NCBI RefSeq assembly: GCF_014705615.1
Contig: NZ_JACXJA010000021.1
Location: 62,001-126,000, forward strand
Direction of reading: 5' to 3'
DNA length: 64,000 nucleotides
Source of the DNA: Paenibacillus oceani
GTDB taxonomy: Bacteria > Bacillota > Bacilli > Paenibacillales > NBRC-103111
The notes under the pieces are model-generated. The model was not told where the DNA came from, searched no databases, and worked only from the letters and a program-made list of their open reading frames with translations. This document shows, piece by piece, positions 1-7,988 of the stretch (its first letter is position 1; each line of letters begins with the position of its first letter). The translations under genes and the position numbers were made by a program.

Positions 1-2
1 AG

Positions 3-3000
3 CCTTATAAGTTTGGTTCGACTACTGCTAATTCGATCCATGTGCTTGCGACAGGACCGGTTGGTGAGGTTTCAAGCGTATCCATTCCACAGGTGCGTCC
101 AACGGAGCTGAGCACGGCGATTATTACCGTTAACGGAACAGGACTGACTTCCGGCTTGTCCGCTACCGTAACCAACGAAGACGGCACGATGGCAAGAAAT
201 GCGAAGCTGGTATCTGTAGATCCAAGCACTAACTCGGCTAAATTTGATTTTTCTACAATCCCTGCATTCGCTGCAGGCAATTATTTCTTCCGCATCTCGC
301 ATAACGGAGTACTGCTTGGGCAGTATCCGTTTAGTGTCGTAGATCCGTTCCCAGGCGGTTTTGCGGAGCTTAAAGACGGCTCGAACGAGATTCTCGTGAC
401 TGGAACCAACTTCGGCTCGAATTCGCTGAAAGCTTCTTATCAGCTGCGCTACACGCCTACGGACAATCCGACGCAGTATATCAATATTACGGCGGACCGG
501 ATTGAAGCCGGCAGAAAACTGTTCTTTAAAAAGCCGGGCACCTTGTCGGGTGGCAGCTACACACTTGAACTGTTGTATAATAATCAACCGGTAGGCAATC
601 CGTTTAACTATACGAACAGCGGAGCGGCTTCCAAGCTGAATGAAAACTCGACCTGGTCGAAGCCTGGCAAGTACAAGGTTTACGATTTCTCTGCCGATTT
701 GACGATTCCATCGGACCGGAACCAGGTTGTCCAATTCCGTTTTTATAATATGTCGGACGATGACGCACCTGCTACAACCTTTAACTTTAGTTATGTCGAT
801 CCTAACTTGCCGTATGTGGAGTATGTAGAGAGCAATAATGTGCGTCTGTCGGATGCAGGAACGAATCCGATTACCGAGCTGCCGGTAGATATTAAAGTGT
901 TCGCTAACAAGCTGACTACCGGTATGAACGTATACATCGGCGAGTATTTGGCAAGCTCCGTTCCCGATCAGACGTTAACGGCCGATACTTCGTCCTCGAC
1001 GATTTACAACATTTTTACGCTAAACCTAGGTCAAACAACGCCTAACGGCTCTCGTAAAATTACGTTCGTACCGAAAAACACGACTTCGGCTGACAAAGTC
1101 GGAGAGAACTTGTCCGGACGTAAAAGCTACGATTTTATCATCACAAACACGCCTTACATTATTTTGAACAACATCTATAACGGAATGGTCGTAAAAAATC
1201 CGGGAACGGATATTACATGCAGTCTTGGCGGCGGATGCGTATCGGGCCGGACCATTAATATTCCGGTTGGAGCGGATTTGAATGGAACGACCAACAAAGT
1301 GGAAGTTTTCGTCAATGACGCTGCAAAAGCCATTAACATGAGTCCTGACGGCACCTTTACCTTTATGCTGGGTGCTCTGAATGAAGGCCGAAACAAAATT
1401 AAGTTCAACATCACCATCAATTCCGTGCTTGTAGCAACCAGTGAGTATGAAATCTTCCAGTTCAGCACGGATGCGCCGGAGTTTCTTTCGATAAAACCGA
1501 TTGAAACCGGCGACGTCAAAAAGTTTATCGCAGGAACCACTCCGGAAACGTTTGCGACCAGCGAATCGTTTGTATCGTTCTCCGGTCAATTTGCCAACGG
1601 TTCGGATATTAAGATTACGACCCGGACGATTGATGAGAATAATTTATCTGTCGTCAAGTATGATCGCCGTTACGGAGCGAGCTTCGGATCGGCTGAACCG
1701 GCTGTGAACAACCCTGGCTACTTCAGATCCATCAGCGGGGCTACCGGACAATTCGAGTCGAATCTAATTCCGCTTGCGCCTAAAGGTCAGACCGTATTCG
1801 AGTTTGCCGTAACTAACGCTTCGGGAGTCACGGTCACCCGTACGATTACGATTGTCCGCGAACCGTTGCCATACGTGATCAAATCGCCAGTCCTAACCAA
1901 AAATACAAATGGCGAAGATCAGGCAACGATCAACAGCAACTATTTGGAGATTGAGCTGGAAGCGGAAGGGGCGACTTCTGTCGTATTCGGCAAAGAAGCT
2001 GCTGTCGAACGTGAAGTCAATGACAACGGTATTAAGAAGAAGCGTTATTATTATGAAGTAAAAGATCTGAAGTCCGGTAAAAATTCGATTAAATTTACCG
2101 TTAACCGCGGTAAAGACAAAATCAATGGCAGCTTTGTTTTGTATAACGTCAATACGACCGTCGACGGGGCCCAGTTCAAAACGGCTTTGAAACCGACGAT
2201 GACCGCTTTTAACGGCGAAGTCACGCTGAAGTTCCCGAGAGGAACCAACTTCATGCGCAATGACGAGAATGCTGTTAACAAATATTTAACGTCCGATCGT
2301 AAAATATTGTTCGGCATCGCCAACAGCTTCGATGGCCGTGTAGACAAGTATAAACACCCGGCTCCGTATGACAACCAGTATTCCAATCCGAATCCGATGA
2401 TCTCCGGTTTGGGCAAATTGATGTTGACCGAGCCGACGGCACGTTTCCGTCCTGCGGGTAATCTGATCTGGATTGACGCCGGTACGATTAAAGAAACGGA
2501 AACCGATATGGTCAAAGCGCTGAGCGGCAGCGGCCGTTTGCCGTACGACCAGGAAGAGTTCTATGTAAGAAACGGTAAAGACCAAGTGATACCGACCCAA
2601 CGAGGAACGCTTACCCTTAAGTATGATCCGGCAATCCGTGATGATGCCTGGAAGTATTTGACCGTGTATCACTTCGATATTTATGAAGATTACACAGGTA
2701 TTGTTCAATGGCGCTGGAAAAACATCGGCGGGGTGGTGGATGCGGCTAAAAACACCATCACCGTTCCGGTAGACACGTTCGGGTATTATCAGGTTATGTA
2801 TATGGAGCACAGCTTTGACGACGTTACCGGGCATCCGTGGGCCCGCAACGAGCTGGATACGTTGTATGCCAGAGGGGTCATGTCGAATCAGGAGAGCTCC
2901 AATTTCGTTCCGAATGCTCCGATCACTCGCGGCGAATTCGCTACGATGCTGGTGAAGATCTTTGATATTCCGCTTCAATACTCGGATGTTCCTACGTTTA

Positions 3001-3431
3001 CAGACGTCACCCGAGTCAACTTGTTGACGCGTCTGTACGACTACAAGTATATCGAGACGGCTGCCAAAGCCGGTATCGTCCGCGGTGCCGCTCAAGGCCG
3101 GTTTATGCCTGACAACGCGATCTCACGCCAGGATGCCGCTGTTATGATTGCCCGTGCGGCCAATCTGAAGCTGCCTTCGGAAGCCGATCAAAACAAGCTG
3201 ATTGCCAGCTTGCGCAAGGCTTTTACAGATGCGGACAATATTGATGTATACGCGAGGACCGCGGTAGAAGCTGTTGAGAAGGCTGGTTTTATCGAAGGAA
3301 AAGAGAACGTACTGCTGCAGGGACAAAAGAAAGCGACCGTACGTTTCGATCCGCTCGAAACCTTTACGCGTGCGGAAGCTTCCGTAGTTGCGATGCGCGT
3401 TATGCGCAGCCAAGGCAAAGTGCCGAAATAA
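3..3431 (+). CDS. Large SLH-domain surface protein (5' end outside window)
   Basis: The reading frame is already open at base 3, so at least 1,142 residues are visible and the N-terminus is missing. Most of the protein is a chain of beta-rich, Ig/TIG-like modules with no catalytic motif that I can see. The last 200 residues hold three S-layer homology (SLH) repeats, beginning near bases 2829, 2998 and 3221. They carry typical PNAPITRGEF, PDNAISRQDA and FTRAEASVVA segments. SLH triplets bind pyruvylated secondary wall polymer, so this is most likely a non-covalently attached cell-surface protein. It ends in TAA and is followed by a strong terminator. The neighbouring main S-layer gene carries its SLH domains at the N-terminus, so the two proteins anchor from opposite ends. 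Function beyond surface location is unknown. Confidence 0.85.
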   Translation, partial: PYKFGSTTANSIHVLATGPVGEVSSVSIPQVRPTELSTAIITVNGTGLTSGLSATVTNEDGTMARNAKLVSVDPSTNSAKFDFSTIPAFAAGNYFFRISHNGVLLGQYPFSVVDPFPGGFAELKDGSNEILVTGTNFGSNSLKASYQLRYTPTDNPTQYINITADRIEAGRKLFFKKPGTLSGGSYTLELLYNNQPVGNPFNYTNSGAASKLNENSTWSKPGKYKVYDFSADLTIPSDRNQVVQFRFYNMSDDDAPATTFNFSYVDPNLPYVEYVESNNVRLSDAGTNPITELPVDIKVFANKLTTGMNVYIGEYLASSVPDQTLTADTSSSTIYNIFTLNLGQTTPNGSRKITFVPKNTTSADKVGENLSGRKSYDFIITNTPYIILNNIYNGMVVKNPGTDITCSLGGGCVSGRTINIPVGADLNGTTNKVEVFVNDAAKAINMSPDGTFTFMLGALNEGRNKIKFNITINSVLVATSEYEIFQFSTDAPEFLSIKPIETGDVKKFIAGTTPETFATSESFVSFSGQFANGSDIKITTRTIDENNLSVVKYDRRYGASFGSAEPAVNNPGYFRSISGATGQFESNLIPLAPKGQTVFEFAVTNASGVTVTRTITIVREPLPYVIKSPVLTKNTNGEDQATINSNYLEIELEAEGATSVVFGKEAAVEREVNDNGIKKKRYYYEVKDLKSGKNSIKFTVNRGKDKINGSFVLYNVNTTVDGAQFKTALKPTMTAFNGEVTLKFPRGTNFMRNDENAVNKYLTSDRKILFGIANSFDGRVDKYKHPAPYDNQYSNPNPMISGLGKLMLTEPTARFRPAGNLIWIDAGTIKETETDMVKALSGSGRLPYDQEEFYVRNGKDQVIPTQRGTLTLKYDPAIRDDAWKYLTVYHFDIYEDYTGIVQWRWKNIGGVVDAAKNTITVPVDTFGYYQVMYMEHSFDDVTGHPWARNELDTLYARGVMSNQESSNFVPNAPITRGEFATMLVKIFDIPLQYSDVPTFTDVTRVNLLTRLYDYKYIETAAKAGIVRGAAQGRFMPDNAISRQDAAVMIARAANLKLPSEADQNKLIASLRKAFTDADNIDVYARTAVEAVEKAGFIEGKENVLLQGQKKATVRFDPLETFTRAEASVVAMRVMRSQGKVPK

Positions 3432-3439
3432 GCTGTTTA

Positions 3440-3479
3440 AACAAGCTGTTGGATGTTAAATCCTCAGCTTGTTTTTTTT
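3440..3479 (+). terminator. Rho-independent terminator of the SLH protein gene
   Basis: AACAAGCTG (3440-3448) pairs with CAGCTTGTT (3465-3473) and is followed by a run of T to 3479. Confidence 0.9.
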
Positions 3480-3741
3480 ATGAACGATTGGAGGTTACAT
3501 GGAAAATACTTAGTAATGACGGATGTGATAGATGCAGGTATACTTAGTTTCGTAGCCGACACGATATACCCCAAGACATACGCTACGACGGATAATCCGA
3601 AGTTGGTGATGAACGGAACACATAAGAAAAATTATTTTTCAAAACGTCGCAACTTTTACCGAAACGCTGCGTTTATATAGGTGGAACATGAAACACAGCG
3701 GCACAAACCTGAACGCAGTGGGACATTTTCTCAAATTATGC

Positions 3742-3770
3742 TTTACGGTAATGATGCACCATTGTATAAT
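3742..3770 (+). promoter_or_regulatory. Probable sigma-A promoter of the S-layer gene
   Basis: TTTACG (3742-3747), a 17-bp spacer, then a perfect TATAAT (3765-3770). The predicted start of transcription near 3777 gives a leader of about 190 nt before the main start codon. The stretch 3480-3741 holds no gene that I can support. Confidence 0.6.
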
Positions 3771-3820
3771 GTTAAAGTGGTGTCTACATTTCTAGCTATC
3801 TATTTCGACAGTTTACTAGT

Positions 3821-3955
3821 TTCTGCGACAGAAGTTGCAGAGTCCCAATAGGAAGTAGTGCTCGACTCTGGGAAGGGGGTGAATCGGCCGATGAGTAATA
3901 AGAGCTTACAAATTAAATTAAACTCTCAAACATCGAATGTAAATCGAGGAGGAGA
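3821..3955 (+). promoter_or_regulatory. S-layer mRNA leader with hairpins and two ribosome sites
   Basis: The leader contains a short TTCTG/CAGAA hairpin near 3821-3833. A larger one pairs CAGAGTC (3838-3844) with GACTCTG (3864-3870). Directly after it is a GGGGGTGA ribosome site placed for an ATG at 3891. A second, stronger GAGGAGGAG (3946-3954) serves the ATG at 3966. Both ATGs are in the same frame. Such leaders are known to stabilise S-layer mRNAs in bacilli; that role here is inference. Confidence 0.5.
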
Positions 3956-3965
3956 AAAAAAGGTT

Positions 3966-6941
3966 ATGAAGAAAAGTTTGTCTGTACTCGTAGCAACAGC
4001 TATGGTGTCGTCCATGTTCGCATCGGTTGCATTTGCAGCTGAGCTGACGACTCAAGAAAAATTGGATGCTTTGATCGCTGCTGGCATCTTTGATAAAGAC
4101 GGTACTGGTCAAGGTTCCGAACTGGAAGCTAACATGTCCCGTGAGCAACTCGCTAAAATCGTTGCTTTGCTGAAAAAACTGGAAGTTCAATCCGGTACTA
4201 GCTACACTGACGTAGCTGCTGACCGCTGGTCTGCTGGATTCATCCAAGCCGTTTCCAAAGTGAAGCCAATGATCATGGACGGAGTAGCAGATGGCGTCTT
4301 TGATCCGTCTGGCGACGTTACTCTTGAGCAACTGGCTACTGTAGCTGTTCGCGCTTTGGGCCTGACAGTTAAAACTGACGCTGAAGTAAAAGGTGATGTA
4401 TCCGACTGGGCTAAAGGTTATGTAGCAACTGCAGTTGCTAACGGCTTGCTCCCTGACGCTGCTAACACTGATTTCACGAAGCCAGCGATCCGCGCTCAAT
4501 TGGTAGAGGCTACTTATGCAGCTAAAGAAGTTTTGGATGAGTTGGTAAAACCGGCTAAGGTTTCCGTTAAAGAAGCTAAAGCAGTAGGTGTTCAAAAAGT
4601 CGAGGTAACTTTGGATCGAGATGTAGATACATCTAAAGCAAAGCTTACTCTTAAAAGAGGTTCGACGGAACTTGCGACTGATGTTAAATGGGCTGACGAT
4701 AAGAAGTCTGCTGTTCTTACGTTGAAAGATGGCAAACTTATTGAAGCAAATTACAGCGTAACGATCTCTAACTTGGGCGAGGGTGAAATCGATAAAGCAA
4801 CTGCTGAATTCAGCGCTCAAAAAGAAGTTGTAAAATCCATTGATTTCGTCAACTCTAATGATACGATTGCTCAGTCTAAAAAGGCTCGGGTTCAGATTGT
4901 AGCTAAGAACCAATATGATGAAGCTGTGTCTTTGTCTGCCGGATCTTTTACAGCTAACACCCCAGGTTTTACTAGCAACTTGACTAAAGATGGTGACTAT
5001 CTTGTCTTGACAATCGATACATTGAGAACTTCTCCGAATGAAACGATTCCAGGGCAAACTATTATTCCTGTGTATATTACAGAGAATGAAAGTCGCGTCA
5101 TGACAAGCAAAAACTTCAAACTTGGAACAAAGCCGTTTGTTACAAAAATTGAGCTTCAAGATGTCAAATATGGATCTGGCAAAACTTCTTTGTCTTCCAA
5201 AGGTGACACAGCTATTATTCCTTTGACTCAATACGATCAATTTGGAAATCCAGTTGCATACGATGACACTGACGCTATTGTTAACATTTATACTAACGTC
5301 AACCCGTACAACGAAGATATTAAAGCTGAGTATGGCGATTATGATAACAATAACTTTGGAGAAATTCGTGTATCCCTTCAAGAACGGATTGATAAGAGTG
5401 GAGACTATACTGTAAATGTTTACGCAGGTGGATCTTCGGCTACTGCTACAGTTAAAGTAAGCTCTGCGAAAGTTGCAAATAAAGTCGAGTTTGGTGATTA
5501 CAACGATGTACTGGCAGAGCGTGATACTGACAAGTATATCCCTGTGATTGCTTATGATGAGCAAGGGAATAAACTTTCCTTGGATGATCTAGTTGACTCT
5601 GTTAACCTCGATCGTATTCGCATTGGAGGCTCTGGTGTTGCATACGCTCCGAAGTTGGTTAAATCGGGCGAGCATAAGGGTAAAATTCACGTTACAAGAG
5701 TAAATGCAACTGAGCATTCTGTTGCTGTCTTGACTCTGTCTATTACAGAGCCGGGCGTGAATGATTACAAAACCAAGCAATTCCAAATTGGTAAAGTTCG
5801 TTACCCAGATCGTCTCAAAGTGACAGGTGAACCTGCTAAGAAGATCTTTAACGATGGTACTGCCGCTGTTACTTCGGATGTTACTGTAAAGGTTTATGAC
5901 CAATACGAACAAGAATTGAAAGAAATTAAACCGGTTGACCCTACTGCATCTACTTTGGATCGTTCGGTCAGAGAAAACAATAAAACTGTAGAATATGCAG
6001 TATATGTTTACACGCAAGCGGATGTTGGAACAAGTAACCTGAGTGTAACGGCTAGGTCTACGAATGCTTCGGCGCCAACATTTGCACCTTCTGGAACTTA
6101 CTATACTGCAGATGTTCTCTCGACATTTAATGACGGACATAAGTTTAATTCTGCAGCTGGCGCTGTTACAGGCAAGATGCTGTACGGAGCAAAAATTGTT
6201 AAGAGAGAAGTCGGAACAACTGATTGGGTAGATGCTACAAGCCCAACAACTAGATCAATTCAAGCTATTACAGATAGCGCAGAATTGATGTACAGCATCA
6301 CTAGTGTATCTTCACTCTTTGCGGCTCAAGACAGCAAATTGCTGACTGATGCTCAAAAAGATCCTGCCACAAGCAAGTTGGCTAAGAAGATCACTGTTTC
6401 TGCTAAAGACGGTGCGGGAGATACTGTTGCAATTTCGACTAACCGTGTAATGAGCGTGACAGGTTCTACTTATGATGTTGTAGTAACAAAAGAAAGTGGC
6501 GGAAATGCTTTCATTCTTGGTAACAAGAAAGGTAACGCAACCGTAACTGTTAACTTCAGGGATATTAAAGGAATCGCGAAATCTGCAACCTTGAATGTGG
6601 AAGTTAAAGATGATGCAGTTTCAGTTGCAAGTATGTCGGCTAACACGAACTTTAAATCATCAACAGTTACTCATACATTCCTTCGTGATTACATGGCTTT
6701 GAAGCCTAAGGATAACTATGGTAATGAGTACGGTTCACAAACTGATATTACAGCATATGACAATCTGTTAGGTGTCAGATATATTGTTGAGGATGCTGTA
6801 AATGCTGCAGGAAACGCTGTTGCAGTAATATACAACTCGACTACTGGTGAAGTTACTAACTTGAATGGCGCTGTACAGTTTACTGTTAAAGCGACTGCAG
6901 GTAGCGGAGTAAGCAAATCTACTCACGTCGACTTGCGCTAA
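3966..6941 (+). CDS. S-layer protein with N-terminal SLH domains
   Basis: A 991-residue secreted surface protein. The start at 3966 is chosen because GAGGAGGAG lies 11 bases upstream and the protein then begins with a clean signal peptide (MKKSLSVLVATAMVSSMF, cleavage after VAFA). Residues of about 26-195 form three SLH repeats that would bind the secondary cell-wall polymer. The rest is beta-rich with several Big/Ig-like modules (FVTKIELQDVKYG, VASMSANTNF and similar). Codon use is strongly biased to GCT, GTA and AAC, as expected of one of the most abundant proteins. It ends in TAA followed at once by TAG, then a strong terminator. It is most likely the structural S-layer subunit; a second abundant SLH surface protein is the alternative. 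An in-frame upstream ATG (3891) could add 25 residues ahead of the signal peptide. Confidence 0.85.
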   Translation: MKKSLSVLVATAMVSSMFASVAFAAELTTQEKLDALIAAGIFDKDGTGQGSELEANMSREQLAKIVALLKKLEVQSGTSYTDVAADRWSAGFIQAVSKVKPMIMDGVADGVFDPSGDVTLEQLATVAVRALGLTVKTDAEVKGDVSDWAKGYVATAVANGLLPDAANTDFTKPAIRAQLVEATYAAKEVLDELVKPAKVSVKEAKAVGVQKVEVTLDRDVDTSKAKLTLKRGSTELATDVKWADDKKSAVLTLKDGKLIEANYSVTISNLGEGEIDKATAEFSAQKEVVKSIDFVNSNDTIAQSKKARVQIVAKNQYDEAVSLSAGSFTANTPGFTSNLTKDGDYLVLTIDTLRTSPNETIPGQTIIPVYITENESRVMTSKNFKLGTKPFVTKIELQDVKYGSGKTSLSSKGDTAIIPLTQYDQFGNPVAYDDTDAIVNIYTNVNPYNEDIKAEYGDYDNNNFGEIRVSLQERIDKSGDYTVNVYAGGSSATATVKVSSAKVANKVEFGDYNDVLAERDTDKYIPVIAYDEQGNKLSLDDLVDSVNLDRIRIGGSGVAYAPKLVKSGEHKGKIHVTRVNATEHSVAVLTLSITEPGVNDYKTKQFQIGKVRYPDRLKVTGEPAKKIFNDGTAAVTSDVTVKVYDQYEQELKEIKPVDPTASTLDRSVRENNKTVEYAVYVYTQADVGTSNLSVTARSTNASAPTFAPSGTYYTADVLSTFNDGHKFNSAAGAVTGKMLYGAKIVKREVGTTDWVDATSPTTRSIQAITDSAELMYSITSVSSLFAAQDSKLLTDAQKDPATSKLAKKITVSAKDGAGDTVAISTNRVMSVTGSTYDVVVTKESGGNAFILGNKKGNATVTVNFRDIKGIAKSATLNVEVKDDAVSVASMSANTNFKSSTVTHTFLRDYMALKPKDNYGNEYGSQTDITAYDNLLGVRYIVEDAVNAAGNAVAVIYNSTTGEVTNLNGAVQFTVKATAGSGVSKSTHVDLR

Positions 6942-6955
6942 TAGCAAGTAACAGA

Positions 6956-6979
6956 AGAGACCCTTCAGGGTCTCTTTTT
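6956..6979 (+). terminator. S-layer gene terminator
   Basis: AGAGACCC (6956-6963), loop TTCA, GGGTCTCT (6968-6975), then TTTT. The group II intron begins a few bases after the T run. Confidence 0.93.
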
Positions 6980-6983
6980 GTTG

Positions 6984-7720
6984 TTGCGCCTAGCCAACTA
7001 GGCACAACTACCGGTGAAAAGTCCGGTCGAGGTAAGAGCCAAGTCGCCTCGTAGCTGACGGGCGGTTGGTGGAGAAATCCTAAGGCTAAAGCCCCGTAAC
7101 AAAGTAACCCTCTCGGGAGTGCGAGCAAATCAGCAGGCCGTAACATCGAAGTGAATCCTGCCGCATCGTCAAAAAGGATCCCTTCGGGACAAGAGAGTGC
7201 CGAGCCCCGAGCGATTGGGCGAAGGCAACGGAACACGTGAAGCCCTTGGAAACGCAAGCGCGGAAGAACTCTCCGGTGTATGGGGATCGGCATGCTGAGA
7301 AAGTTGTGTCTGCTAGGGATACCCTCCCCCGCACGATTTTTTTTGTAAGGAGCAAACCTATAAGCCCGAAAGGTGAAGTGGAGAGCTTAGGGAAGGCAGT
7401 CGGAGGGGGCCATATTACCTTTGAAGTGAGGACAACAAAACCTCATGGAGGAAAGGGCGGCGAAAGCCAATACCCTACTTTGTTCATGTACGGGAGGAGG
7501 TAAGAGTCATTGAATGCCCCAAAGACTAACTACGCCAAAGTAAAAAGCTCAACAACTCCAAAACGTACTATACCTCGGCTAAGAAAGTACCGTAACGCTG
7601 AAGGAAGAAGAACATCGGAAAGCCGGATGAGGGAAAACTTCACGTACGGTTGGATGAAGGGGGAGCTGAAATTTCTTGGAAGGCTTTCGCCCTCCAAGAA
7701 ATTTCAGTTCTCTACTCTAT
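6984..7720 (+). mobile_element. Degenerate group II intron, RNA part, without a functional reverse transcriptase
   Basis: About 737 bp shows the layout of a bacterial group II intron ribozyme. It opens with TTGCGCC (6984-6990), where GTGCGCC is usual, followed by the domain I hairpin CCTAGCC/AACTAGGC. Domain V lies at about 7619-7652: AGCCG with the catalytic AGC, a GAAA tetraloop, and the CACGTACGGTT return strand with its bulge. Domain VI (7663-7713) is a near-perfect hairpin, with stems CTGAAATTTCTTGGA and TCCAAGAAATTTCAG. The 3' end is CTACTCTAT (about 7720). Domain IV, where the intron protein should lie, holds only a stub (separate entry). Insertion directly behind a terminator hairpin is a known habit of one intron class. 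The 5' G-to-T change and loss of the protein suggest it is immobile. The exact ends are inferred from consensus. Confidence 0.85.
7514..7612 (+). pseudogene. Remnant of the intron-encoded reverse transcriptase/maturase
   Basis: From the ATG at 7514 the frame reads MPQRLTTPK, stop (7541-7543), then KAQQLQNVLYLG, stop. QQLQNVLYL resembles the conserved N-terminus of LtrA-type intron proteins (QLQ..LY..AK). The match then breaks down, and within about 10 bases the sequence enters domain V. Some 1.2 kb or more of coding sequence has therefore been lost, and what remains has stop codons. It lies after a GGGAGGAGGTAAG ribosome site (7491-7503), where these proteins normally start. Confidence 0.65.
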
Positions 7721-7988
7721 AAGGAAATTATAAGCTGAAAAATTGTGGAACATTGCTCAGGAGGCAAGTGAACATGAGTATGGAAAGATGGGCTTGGAAC
7801 CTTTAATTAAATAGACGAAGTTACCCGAAGGTAGATTTGTTAAAGAAAAAATGAAATTTAGCCTTGGAGACTTTGGAAGAAAGGGAATTTACATGGAGTC
7901 TCGCTTAAAGTATTTTGAACAAATCCGAAACAAAAATAGAAATACTTCGTCTATTAATGTAAGAGAATTATTAAAAAGGAGGCTTTAT

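Noticed and set aside
3453-3680. 75-codon open frame after the SLH gene
   Set aside because: It starts inside the terminator, has no ribosome site, and the product looks random.
3918-5564. 548-codon open frame on the minus strand opposite the S-layer gene
   Set aside because: It is a by-product of the strong codon bias of the S-layer gene. Product is Ser/Cys/Asn-rich with no domain or ribosome site.
7237-7503. 88-codon open frame in the intron
   Set aside because: It lies within ribozyme domains I-III, which explain the sequence fully.
7510-7722. 70-codon open frame across the intron end
   Set aside because: It runs in a different frame from the protein stub and continues through domains V and VI.
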